DNA of 12,056 nucleotides, taken from positions 192,347-204,402 of the forward strand of contig NAOQ01000064.1 of NCBI GenBank assembly GCA_002751075.1. Direction: 5' to 3'. The notes beneath the pieces are model-generated. The model saw only the letters and a list, made by a program, of their open reading frames with translations, searched no databases and was not told the DNA's origin. Shown piece after piece: positions 1 to 10,400 of this stretch (the first letter of the stretch is position 1; each line of letters begins with the position of its first letter). Source of the stretch: Ichthyophonus hoferi (Eukaryota > Opisthokonta > Ichthyosporea > Ichthyophonida > Ichthyophonidae). Made by a program: the position numbers and the translations under genes.

Positions 1-31
<31 letters not shown>

Positions 32-662
32 GCTTAATAATAAAAATTATTGCTTAGTGATTCATGATTTATGATTTTTTTTAAAAAATAATAATTGTAA
101 TATTGAAAAGGACCAAATATGCGGTTGAGATGCAAACCAGCCAAGTTTCAATCTTATTTTTCAATAGTATCTAAAACGGAAAATAGATTCAATCTAATTT
201 AGGACTTATGTTATCCAGATAGTAATCTTATTTTTAAACCGTCATCAAAAATAGGCTATTGGTGCAAGCAAAAGATTGTAATTTTAAGATTAGATCCATA
301 ATAAATTGTTGATTGGTGAGATTAAACATAAATATAAAATGTATTATACTATTGGGGAGTATAAAGATTTATCCCAAAGGTGGCTCATGAGATGCAATCC
401 GGAAAATATGAGTTCAGTCATATGGCTAGAACATTCGTGTCCCTACAAAACTAAAAAGATGATTGGATGTATTGCATGCGAAAGCGCGATGATCGGGCCA
501 AACCTATAGTTTGCCTACGATTTGACGCCATAAATACTAGATTATTTATAGATTTCATAGGTAGATCCAGTTAATCTGTGACAATAATATTAATCGCTGA
601 TTTGTATGATCAAATTGGCTTTTCAAAGTGCGATCAAGGGGCAATCGCATTACGGTTCTAGC

Positions 663-682
663 GTAGCCTATCGTTAGGCTAC
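663..682. other. Perfect 8-bp hairpin with TCGT loop
   Basis: The arms GTAGCCTA (663–670) and TAGGCTAC (675–682) are exact reverse complements around a 4-nt loop. It lies about 260 bp before the start codon and 180 bp before the TATA-like box, so it is probably not in the mRNA. It could be a protein-binding palindrome or chance. No function is assigned. Confidence 0.5.
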
Positions 683-858
683 CATTCTACAAATAGAAAC
701 ATATACTATTTGCGACATAAAGCATATAGGATATGTATTTAACTATTTAACTATGTTTATTTCCCCACCCTCACCCATAACATCAATATATCTTTACATA
801 TTTATATCTTTATCTTGATTCTTGTATTTTTTCTTTTATTTTTCAACCCATACAGATC

Positions 859-866
859 TATATAAG
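859..866 (+). promoter_or_regulatory. TATA-like box of the cNBD–RGS gene
   Basis: TATATAAG lies 85 nt before the start codon. A pyrimidine-rich stretch with TTCTCACTG follows at about 888–896, roughly 30 nt downstream, which is the usual spacing from TATA box to initiator. An in-frame TAA at 863–865 means the frame cannot extend upstream without splicing. TATA-like strings are common in DNA this AT-rich, so this is a plausible core promoter and no more. Confidence 0.35.
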
Positions 867-943
867 CATATACTTTACAATATAGTTATTCTCACTGCTG
901 CCACTACTGGTTAAAACGAAGGCTAGGATTAAGGATTCAAAGT

Positions 944-1091
944 ATGGGCAATTCAAAGTCACGAAGGGCACACGAAGAGTTTTTTGAATCTTGTCCATTC
1001 AAGTCTGTCTTAACAGATAAGGCATTTAAGTCATTACTTTCAAAGTTTGTAGAGGAATGTTTTCCACCGGATACTGTACTGTGTACTGAAG
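944..1091 (+). CDS. Exon 1: myristoylation signal and start of cNBD1
   Basis: Encodes residues 1–49 and the first base of codon 50. G2 with S6 fits the N-myristoyltransferase consensus, and K5, R7 and R8 give a basic patch that would strengthen membrane binding. The rest, including FPPDTVLCTEG (40–50), matches the first helix and first strands of a cNBD. The donor is GAAG|GTAATG, phase 1. The open frame continues into the intron as a hexamer repeat, so a retained intron would still read for a while. Confidence 0.85.
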
Positions 1092-4000
1092 GTAATGCTG
1101 TCAATGTCCAAGTCCATGTCCAAGTCCATGTTCATGTTCACGTCTATGCCCATGTCTGTCCATGTCTACAGGGTATAGGCTTTGATATTGATTGGCGTAG
1201 CTATAAATTATTAGCATTTTATTGTTCTAGCAGGCATTTGTTTGATTTTCATTTACGTATATATATTTATTATTAGGCTTTATTTTTCTTTTTGCTTTCT
1301 TCTTTCTCTTTGTTATTTATTTTTTTATAGACAACGACTTCAATTGTCAATCCTTTTAAAGTATACCATGTTGTTGTTATTCGTAAATTACATACTATTC
1401 TCTTGAATTCTGTGTTGCCGTTAATGAGATACCCTGTAAACACATCATACTACTCTCCCAACCTTCTGAAACATACAACGTCGATCAATATTACGAGATA
1501 ATGTAATATTTGACAGTTAATTAACTTAAACTTTATGGATCATGTTATACACAGGGGAGCTATGTGAAAATCTCTACCTTATCCGGTCAGGTAGTGTGAT
1601 TGTCTCCTTAGACAATGGTTCGCTACCAGTAACTACTTGTAGGGATGGTGACACAGTCAATGCGGAGGGTCTACTGATGGATTTTGCTAAGGTTAGATAT
1701 ACCTTGAAGTGGTGAGAGGGGTATAGTTTGGTAGTGTACTGTGTATGTTATGTTGTGTTATAGTTTTGTGTTGTATCATATTATATTATATTAGGTTTTA
1801 TTATATTATGCTATATTCTACTGGATTTGATTTCAATATATTACATTGTACTGTATTATATTGTGTTTCTTTATATCATATCATATTATATTATATTGTA
1901 TTAGATTTGATGTTATTAAATTGCATTGTACTGTATTGCAATATAAGACTATCATTAAATTATACGATTTAATATTTTTCCTATTAGTTATCGTATTTCA
2001 TTTGTATTACTTTTTAAGTTTAAATTTTATAATCATGGCTAAGAATCTCCTAATGGACTATACCAAGATGATATAGGATGAAATAAATGCGTTATAGTTA
2101 GAGTATTATATTATATGAGATGGTGTCTTGATATGAATTAATGATATGATATAATAGGAAGGTAGGAATTAGTATGATCTAGTACGATATAATATATATA
2201 TATCGGATATAGTCTATACATAATAGAACAAATATTTAACCTGCTAATTACGTGCTTGATTGGAGTGCATTATAATTATTATAATTATTATATAGATATA
2301 TATACCATTGTATTACAAGCTACAAGCAAAGTCCATTAAATTTGCAGATAAAATACCATTAGCTTGTTTGTAATTTAATTCATCTGTAATATATAATATA
2401 GTACAATGTGTCATATCATACAATACATGCACAGCGCGGACTGTGTATTTGTAGTTTAGCCTTACATAAAACCATACAAACCATTTATAGCCGTAGAAAA
2501 ACCGAACCCATCCCATATCCTATATTAATTATTAGTGAGGAATATGTGTATACAAAAATAATACGATGCTGCGACAGATAATTATACTTAATTATCTGTT
2601 TTTAATATGCTTCTAAATTTAACACACTTAGACTGAGCAGCCGATATACAGCTTAATTACTTAGATAACTTCATACACCACGGTTATGAACAAAAACGCA
2701 TGTTCAGAACCTGTTTAGGCCCATGCTACATACTTGATTCGAGTTGGTATTAACTAATGGACGTCTGGTAGGGATTGTTGATTACAACATAGAGATTGTA
2801 CAGTATTTGCCTAACGTCATGACATATTTATAACAATCCATATGCAAAAATAACAATGCAATGCCGTGATGTAAACACTCGTAACTGATCAACTATAGGT
2901 GACAGCAAAAACTTCAGACGAGGTCACTGCTTTTACATTGGATAAAAAGAAATGGAACAACTGGGTAGCCTCCAATGCCCAAGCTGTTTTAATACTTGTT
3001 CCTCTCCTAGTGCCCGACCCATTAGTTATATTTAAAGGTAGGTTGTGTAGACATGTAGAAATGTGTATGATGTAGTTCAACATAGAGAGAGATAATGAAG
3101 TACACTACGAATGGAGGGAGAGGGAGAGGGAGAGGATACACATAATGAAAACAGTTTATGTTTTTTCAGTTAGGAATAGTGTATGCATGTATGTATGCAT
3201 GCATGTGCGTATGTATGTATGTATGTGCAGTGCACGTGTGTTATGTGGAGGGAATAACTCTTAGTAAAAATAAAGAAGTGATGAAGTTTGATTGTAGAGA
3301 AGACACTGACCATAAATGCAGTTTTTTTTTTCTCTGTTTATTTCACATAATCCCTCTCTTACTCTAATGTTTTCCTCCTCTATCTCCCTCTTTTTATGCA
3401 CACAAACATCCACAAAAACATACGTAAATACTTGCACCCAATTACAAGCACACACACACGCATATATATAGATGTACATACAGACTCATGCATGTTTTGT
3501 TTTAGGGCTGGATTCTACCTGTCTAAAATTATTTTAAAGAATGCTTTTCACTGGTTGTTATTTTGGAATATATTTTTAAAGATCAAAAAACACTTAAAGT
3601 TCCCTCCAGTTTTTTTTTTCTCTGTTTATTTCACATAATCCCTCTCTTACTCTAATGTTTTCCTCCTCTATCTCCCTCTTTTTACGCACACAAACATCCA
3701 CAAAAACATATGTAAATACTTGCACCCAATTACAAGCACACACACACGCATATATATAGATGTACATACAGACTCATGCATGTTTTGTTTTAGGGCTGGA
3801 TTCTACCTGTCTAAAATTATTTTAAAGAATGCTTTTCACTGGTTGTTATTTTGGAATATATTTTTAAAGATCAAAAAACACTTAAAGTTCCCTCCATGTT
3901 AAAGAATGCACACACGAGTTACATTTAATTACCAATGAATTGCATTTTTTGAGGGATTTAATCTTAATTTACCACTTAAATAATAATAAATGTATGATAT

Positions 4001-4412
4001 AGCTTGTAAAAGAATCAGATATTGGGCTAAAGTATCAAGCAGAAATAAACAGAATATATCGATTGGTTGTTTAATTTTTAAAATGGAAATGCACCACCCT
4101 TTTTGGTTATTAACATTATCCTACGCTATCCATTAATCGGTGGGTTCACAGGCGTATCAATGTTCGAATCGGCCCTTATATCTCCCGAGCACGCCGACCA
4201 TTTAAAAGCTATCACTAAGGTTCATGCCTTTAAATGCCAGGATGTCGTTTATAGGGAGTGTGATATAGAAGACCAGCAAACGGCTAATATGTTTGTGTTT
4301 TGCCACGGTTCACTACAATCCTCACAGAAAGGTGGGTACGGGAAGGTAGGGCAGGGTAGTAATATGATGGGTGGGTAATGGCTGCAATAATCTTGATAAT
4401 TATAATTATAAT

Positions 4413-4454
<42 letters not shown>

Positions 4455-7400
4455 GACAATAATAATGCCCCACTTAATCAACGTCGGATATTAAAGTTAC
4501 ATGACCTATAGAAAACAAGATCTGCCACTAATCTCCCGCCCTTATTTTCAACTGGCCAATCCATACATAGGTAGCCATGTTGTAATTTGCTATGGAGAGC
4601 AAGGAGATTATTTTGGAGAGATAGCGTTATTTATGCATACGGCCAGGAGAGAGACAGTTACTGCAACGGACAAATCAATTGTTTACAGTATATCAAAGGT
4701 ATAAATAGGTGTTGATATTGTTGTTGGTGTTGTTACTAGTATTAATATTTGAAAATATGTGTTTCTATCTTATACACATATGTACCATCATACATACTAT
4801 TGGAAATGCATGCAAGCCAAAAAGCACATATATACGTAGGTATCTACCTCTATATCTATACACGTGCACATACATAGTTTAACATCCTTTCTTGATGTTG
4901 CAACCTACCTCCTGATGTTTTAATATCCGATTATATTATATTATGCTGTATCGTGTTGTATTGTATTGTATTGTACTGTATTATATTGGATTATTTCACA
5001 TTATATCATATTCTATTCTATTTGACTATATTATATCCTAGTATATGCTATTATATTAATTGTCCATTTCCCACCACCGCACCAAACCCAATCTCTATAC
5101 CATCCTAGGGATAGAATGAAAATTTCCTTAATTTTTTTTTAAAATTAATTTTACCATTATTATTTTATAATCCAACCGTAGCCCAATCTAATTCCATACT
5201 TAATTAACTATAGCAGCTATCGATCATCTAGCTTAATCAGCAATTTCCTCCCCTTAAAGACCTAAATTAACCAATTATAAGACGTCTTTATAGCCAAAGT
5301 TACAGTTAAAACAACAGGCAGTGATATTTTAGCTCTAGTGCTCCACTTGTGTCTTCGAGTCCATTCAAACCCGTTGATTGGACGATAGACCTTTTTAATT
5401 GTGGTAACGCACATATCTGATTGGTCTTGCCTACCTATACTAATAAATACGACATTGTGGCTTGCTATAGAGTGATTTAGTCAAATTAAAAGCGTATAAG
5501 CTATATATAGTTATGTTTTTATTCGTATCATATCATTGGCTATTAATTATGTAGAGATGTGATAAAATACAGGGCGGTATTTCTATACCAAGTTATATTG
5601 CCTATATCTATATATCTATAGTACAATACATTACCTATATACATATATAGGGCTATACAGAAAACCCACTTATTGGCTAATCTTTGAATTATACAATAGT
5701 TCTAACCATATGATTGATCGCAGGAAGATCTATTTGGATATCTTAACCAGTTTCCAGATGCCAGACCATCCTACATTAACTGCCTTAAGAAAAGATTAGC
5801 TAAACACTTTACTTCCTCCAAGGTAGGGAGAAGGTTGTGTTGTTATTGTTATAGAGTACTAGTAGTTTTAGTAGTAATAGAAATAATATGATATGATATA
5901 GTATAGTATGATATGGTAGGATAAGACATGATATGGTATATGACAATATGATACGATATAATATATACTCACACACAAATATATATATTATACAACGCAA
6001 CGTATCATGTTCGAATACTAATACAACAATACTCTATACCGCTCTGTAGAACCAATTATTCGAAGGAGTATCAGCTGAAGAAATAGGCCCTTTACTGAAG
6101 GGATGTGAGTGGGAGATGTGTGATAAAGGACGAGTTATATTTAATGAAGGCGCTATTGGTGATACATTCTATATATTACTGTTTGGAGAGTTAGGTAAGT
6201 GGTGGGTGGTTACTTACTGTATAGTTAGTTATAGATATAGTTGGTTATAGTTATAGTTATAGTTATAGTTGTTATTAGTGCTATTAGTATTGTTATTATT
6301 ATTGTCATTATTACTACTATTATCACTATCATTATCATTGCTATTACTTTCGCTACTACTACTATTCTTATTACTATTGCCATTATTATTATAATTATAA
6401 TTATAACTATTACCATAATCATTACTATTACTATTACTATTCTTATTACTATTCTTATTACTATTCTTATTACCAGTCCTGTTTCTATTCCTATTCCTAT
6501 ATACATCATATCCTTTACTCCATCTCCCTCTCTCTCATACACTCTTAATATTAATGAAAATTAATCTGCACATTGAATTTAACACTGAGGGATGTATAAC
6601 TACATACAGGAGTGTATGTAAACAAGGAAGGGGTGTCTACACTTGTAAATACCATGAAACCTGGACAATACTTCGGGGAAATAGCCTTGGTAACTGATAA
6701 GCCGCGTACAGCTACTATCATATGTCACACTGAGTCAGTTGTATTGAGTATGACGAAGGTATATATGTGTATATGTGTATGTAGATATACATGTGTATAT
6801 GTATCTATGTTTGTATGTATGTAGGTATGTTTGTGCGTGTGTATATATATGATGTGGATATAGGGGTGGATGTGAAGGTGTATGTGTGTGGCTTGATTGG
6901 ACTATGGTGTTGTGCACCAATTATATGTATGTTATATTATATTGTCCTTTTATCTCTTGATAGAGATATAAATAGGGCTGGACTTGAGTGGCTTTTATAG
7001 TGAATTTTAAAATGGGGTTTATTTGCATTTGATTGGATTTGGGCAAGCCATAAGATATAATGCCGTAGAGGGTATATATTGCTTAGATTCATCTATTATC
7101 AACGGTAAATACTAAGTGTTTTACTGATGGTTTAATTAGCGGGCAATTAATATTTGAGTAATCTTAAAATGGTGCTTAAATAATGACTAGGTCATAGCTT
7201 CTGAGTGTTTAATTGATGTTTACATACATACATACTTATATACTTACTTACATACGTACATACATTCATATATGCGATCGCCTCTACCTATCCTTATGGA
7301 CACAGGAACGCTTTGAGGATGTGTTTGCCTCAGCTCCCGAGTTTTTAGCCAATTTCCAGATTAAATTGGCCCCAAAGAATGTGGAACTAAAACATATCCT

Positions 7401-10400
7401 ATATCATGCCTATGGCCTAGAATGTTTTGTCAACCAGATGAAGGCCGAATATTCACAGGAGAATATTATGGTTAGTTGTTAGTTGGAGGTGGGGGGTCTA
7501 TAGATATATATAGATAAATGTATATGTATAGGTATATGTTTGCATACGATTGTTGTTATATCTATGTATATATTGATAAGTTACTGTATATGTCATTTGC
7601 ATATATATATACGTGCGTATATTATTTATATTCTTTATACTAACATCTATAAGGTACTATACATTTGATCTACATATATCTACGTCATGCATCCATATTA
7701 TGAGATTTTGACATGGCATCTACACTTAATCCAATCCTCCTGTTGAGCATTTTCCCAATCAAATACATTTTTAAACCCTAATCCTAATATCCATAGTACA
7801 TATTACCTATTACCCACACTCTAAATAACCTTCAATCAAAACGTACAGTTCTGGAAGGAATGTCGCTCATTCCAAAACCTAGTGAACGGGAGTTTCAGGC
7901 AGAGATTCACTGCCAATCGTATGTACGAAGAGTATATACGTGATGGTGCGGCCATGATGGTTAATCTCAAAGGTATAACTAAAGATGCTTTGACCGCCGA
8001 TTATTATGCTGGAAGGGTATATACTAATGTAAGTAGGTGTAGGTATATATATATGTGTGTATATATAAATATAGATATAGGGATAGGGACAGGTATAGGT
8101 AGAGGTATATGTATATGTATATGTGTGTACAGCTTCTGTACTATGGTAGGTAGGTGGATGGACAGATACGTATGTGTGTGTATGTTTGTGAAGATATTAT
8201 ATGGCTCACCAAAGTAGACAACTAGATTATAAACTAAACCAGCATTTATACATGCATATAGATATATGTATGCATATAATGAAACATACATGAATATACC
8301 ATGCAGGCTATAACTAGACACCTATCTTGTATATGCAACACATACGCACATATGCATACATGTATCTATAAGCACAAAGACCCTTACCTCTCTCGCTTTC
8401 TCTTGTTCTCCTTTTCCCACCCACAGATGTTTAACAAGTCTATGGAAGAGATCTTTCACTTAATGGAACGTGATAGTTTTGCACGTTTTAAGAGTGGGCC
8501 ACACTTCCAAGCATTTTTAAATAAAGTAGGAGTATTTGACGAGGTAGCCAACCTAGCCCAGACTAGGACGGTAGTCAACACATCACCTACGGCCAGGAAA
8601 AAGTTAGGAATGGTAGGTAGATGTAGGGGGCGGGGTGGTGTTCTTGTTATTTTTGTTATTGCTATTGTTGTTGTTATTGTTATTGCTTTTGTTATTTTTG
8701 TTGTTATTATTATTGTTATTATTATTATTATTAGTATTACTCTTATTGCTTTTGTTTTTTGTTATCTTCAGTATTAGTTTTTTTGTTTCTGATATTTGTA
8801 TTAACAAGATTATTATTATTTATATATTATTCTTACTATCATTATATTTCACTTAAAATCATTGCAACTACCTACATATATACACGTACACATATATACA
8901 CATACACGCATATACATACATATACATACATACACACATATACAATATACATATACATACATACATATACATACACCTGCGTACACATCTATGCACACCT
9001 ACATACATATATATATACACGTACAGCATATATACACATTATATACCCATATGTTGGTATCTATATATAATTTGTCCTAAATATGGGTATACAGACACCT
9101 ACAAAAAAAAGTATAATACATGGAGATATACGCATATCTATTTTATATTTAAATACACTACACACACACACATCTACTTATATATAGATACTTTCTTATT
9201 GATAGTACCAAATAATATATATACATATAACATATAGCATATATTCGATGCATAGGGGGTAAATTTCAAGAAAATATAAATTAAAAATTGCGGGTTTTCA
9301 TAAAAATATGACGTTTCATTGTTTGTTATGTATCTCAGATATTATATGTGACATATTAGATATATTAAGGCCACTATGTGAGATTTCATTGTCTGTTGTG
9401 ATATAATAATTACGATTTGTAACAATTCAAATATAGCAACTCTGCTACTTAAATTTTCCTTTCACATCTATTATATTAAGCCCATGGCGTTAAAAATGTC
9501 ATTATTTCATGTGATGTAACAAATATTAGTTATTAAAATTTAAAACAGCCAGATGAACTATATGAAATTCCAATGATATGTATGATATGATATACCTTAG
9601 ATAACTAACCAGTAGTTATATATATATATATATGTATTTATATATTTATATATTGCTAGGATGCAAGGATGGATGAATAGCCGTTGGTTCAATTATATCA
9701 ACACTTGGATCCCAATCATATTTCATTAACTATGACTTTGGCCAATAAATCTATCTTGCCACTATCATTCAAATCACAAGAGATTAATTCCAGACCTCAC
9801 AACTGCTGTAATCAATTAAGACCAGAATAAGTCACCACAAATTAATAAACTGAGGCTAATTAAGCAGCAATCAATCGGAGGAGTGCTGATGAAAACTCTC
9901 ACTGATGAGGGAATGGTTCATAAGAAATATCTGAATAGAACAAACACATTTTTTTTATAAAAAAAATTAGAGTTAATAGCTAGATTAATTAAACATCCAT
10001 ATACATATAACCCATAGATCCATAATAACTTTACTGTTGATACAAAATAATCACCGCTATCTTTGGTATCGTGTGTTGTATCTCGTTATATCTTGTTATT
10101 TGTAGTTTAACATATATAATAACAAGTCATGAAATAAGCTCCCTGACAGTGGAAGCACATCACCTCAGGTCCACAGTGCGCCCATGCGGGCTGTATCCTC
10201 CGCCTCTTTCAAGGCACATATCACTCCCATTTCTCAGTCGCCTTTATCCGGCAACGCTAGGAGCGATGCTGCTGCGAAGAGGGTTTCAAATCCAGCTCCT
10301 GCCACTCCTACCTCTCCTATGTCCAACAGATCTAAGAACATTTCTCCCTCTCCTTTAGCCAACGACTCTAGGAATGGTCCTGCCAAGAGGGCTTCACATC

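Larger units (their letters stand above)
1..943. other. Intergenic or 5' flank, no gene recognised
   Basis: The stretch is AT-rich and begins with a run of 27 A. I see no convincing coding region. A 67-codon open frame at 306–509 matches nothing I recognise and has no splice-linked partner. A 12-nt motif, AATCTTATTTTT, occurs near 150 and again near 223. The last 90 bases hold the likely core promoter and 5' leader of the downstream gene. The poly-A run could be the tail of a retroposed element ending at the left edge, or simple sequence; the window does not decide. Confidence 0.6.
1692..2898 (+). other. Intron 2 (1207 nt)
   Basis: The donor is GTTAGA and the acceptor ACTATAG. It holds 5-nt periodic AT repeats at about 1737–1945 and, in complementary orientation, at 2095–2200. 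The remainder (about 2200–2898) is AT-rich with an ATTATAATTATTATAATTATTATA palindrome-like patch near 2270–2292. A minus-strand 67-codon frame at 2313–2516 is Tyr-rich and not recognised. Confidence 0.75.
3038..4151 (+). other. Intron 3 (1114 nt) with tandem duplication
   Basis: Contents in order: a GGGAGA repeat (3113–3135), a TGTA/TGCA repeat (3181–3240), a 288-bp tandem duplication (3321–3896) and AT-rich sequence to the acceptor TTCACAG. No exon is supported inside it. Confidence 0.75.
6759..7305 (+). other. Intron 8 (547 nt)
   Basis: The 5' end is a GTATATGTGT/TGTATG repeat (6759–6855) and the 3' end a CATACATAC repeat (7217–7272), which are complementary in sequence type. The middle (6890–7215) is unremarkable AT-rich DNA. 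The acceptor is GGACACAG. Confidence 0.8.
8613..10168 (+). other. Intron 11 (1556 nt)
   Basis: It holds a GT-rich start, a TTATTG satellite (8640–8762), a CATA/TACACA repeat (8866–9055), a degenerate tandem repeat (about 9316–9540), a TA run (9617–9655) and a copy of the interspersed repeat (9659–9940). The acceptor CACCTCAG is chosen because it is the one in phase; two nearby AGs (10149 and 10176) are in the wrong phase. Confidence 0.7.

Noticed and set aside
306-509. 67-codon plus-strand open frame upstream of the gene
   Set aside because: No recognisable motif, weak start context, no linked exon; open frames of this length are expected by chance.
944-1276. Unspliced 110-residue reading of exon 1 into intron 1
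   Set aside because: The extension is hexamer repeat and AT-rich noise, while the cNBD continues precisely at the exon 2 acceptor.
2313-2516. Minus-strand Tyr-rich frame in intron 2
   Set aside because: Matches no family I recognise and lies wholly in an intron whose flanking exons join cleanly.
3396-3902. Twin open frames in the two 288-bp copies as a real exon
   Set aside because: Joining exon 3 (phase 1) to either TTTTAG acceptor runs into a stop within eleven codons, and exon 3 joins directly to exon 4 with good cNBD continuity.
4249-4481. Poly-Tyr and poly-Ile minus-strand frames
   Set aside because: Translation of the TAA microsatellite in intron 4.
6225-6564. Overlapping Ile/Val/Thr-rich frames on both strands, like membrane proteins
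   Set aside because: They translate the TAGTTA/TTACTA satellite; composition and frames on both strands reflect the repeat.
8604-9080. Poly-Leu, poly-Asn and Thr/Tyr/His-rich frames
   Set aside because: They come from the TTATTG and CATA microsatellites of intron 11.
9885-9925. CTGATGA…GAAA resembling a hammerhead ribozyme core, or C/D-box snoRNA boxes
   Set aside because: The needed stem II does not form next to GAAA, and copies B and C do not conserve CTGATGA or a box D.
10149-10176. Alternative exon 12 acceptors at GACAG|T and CCACAG|T
   Set aside because: Both need a phase 2 upstream donor; exon 11 ends in phase 0, which fits only the CTCAG acceptor at 10168.
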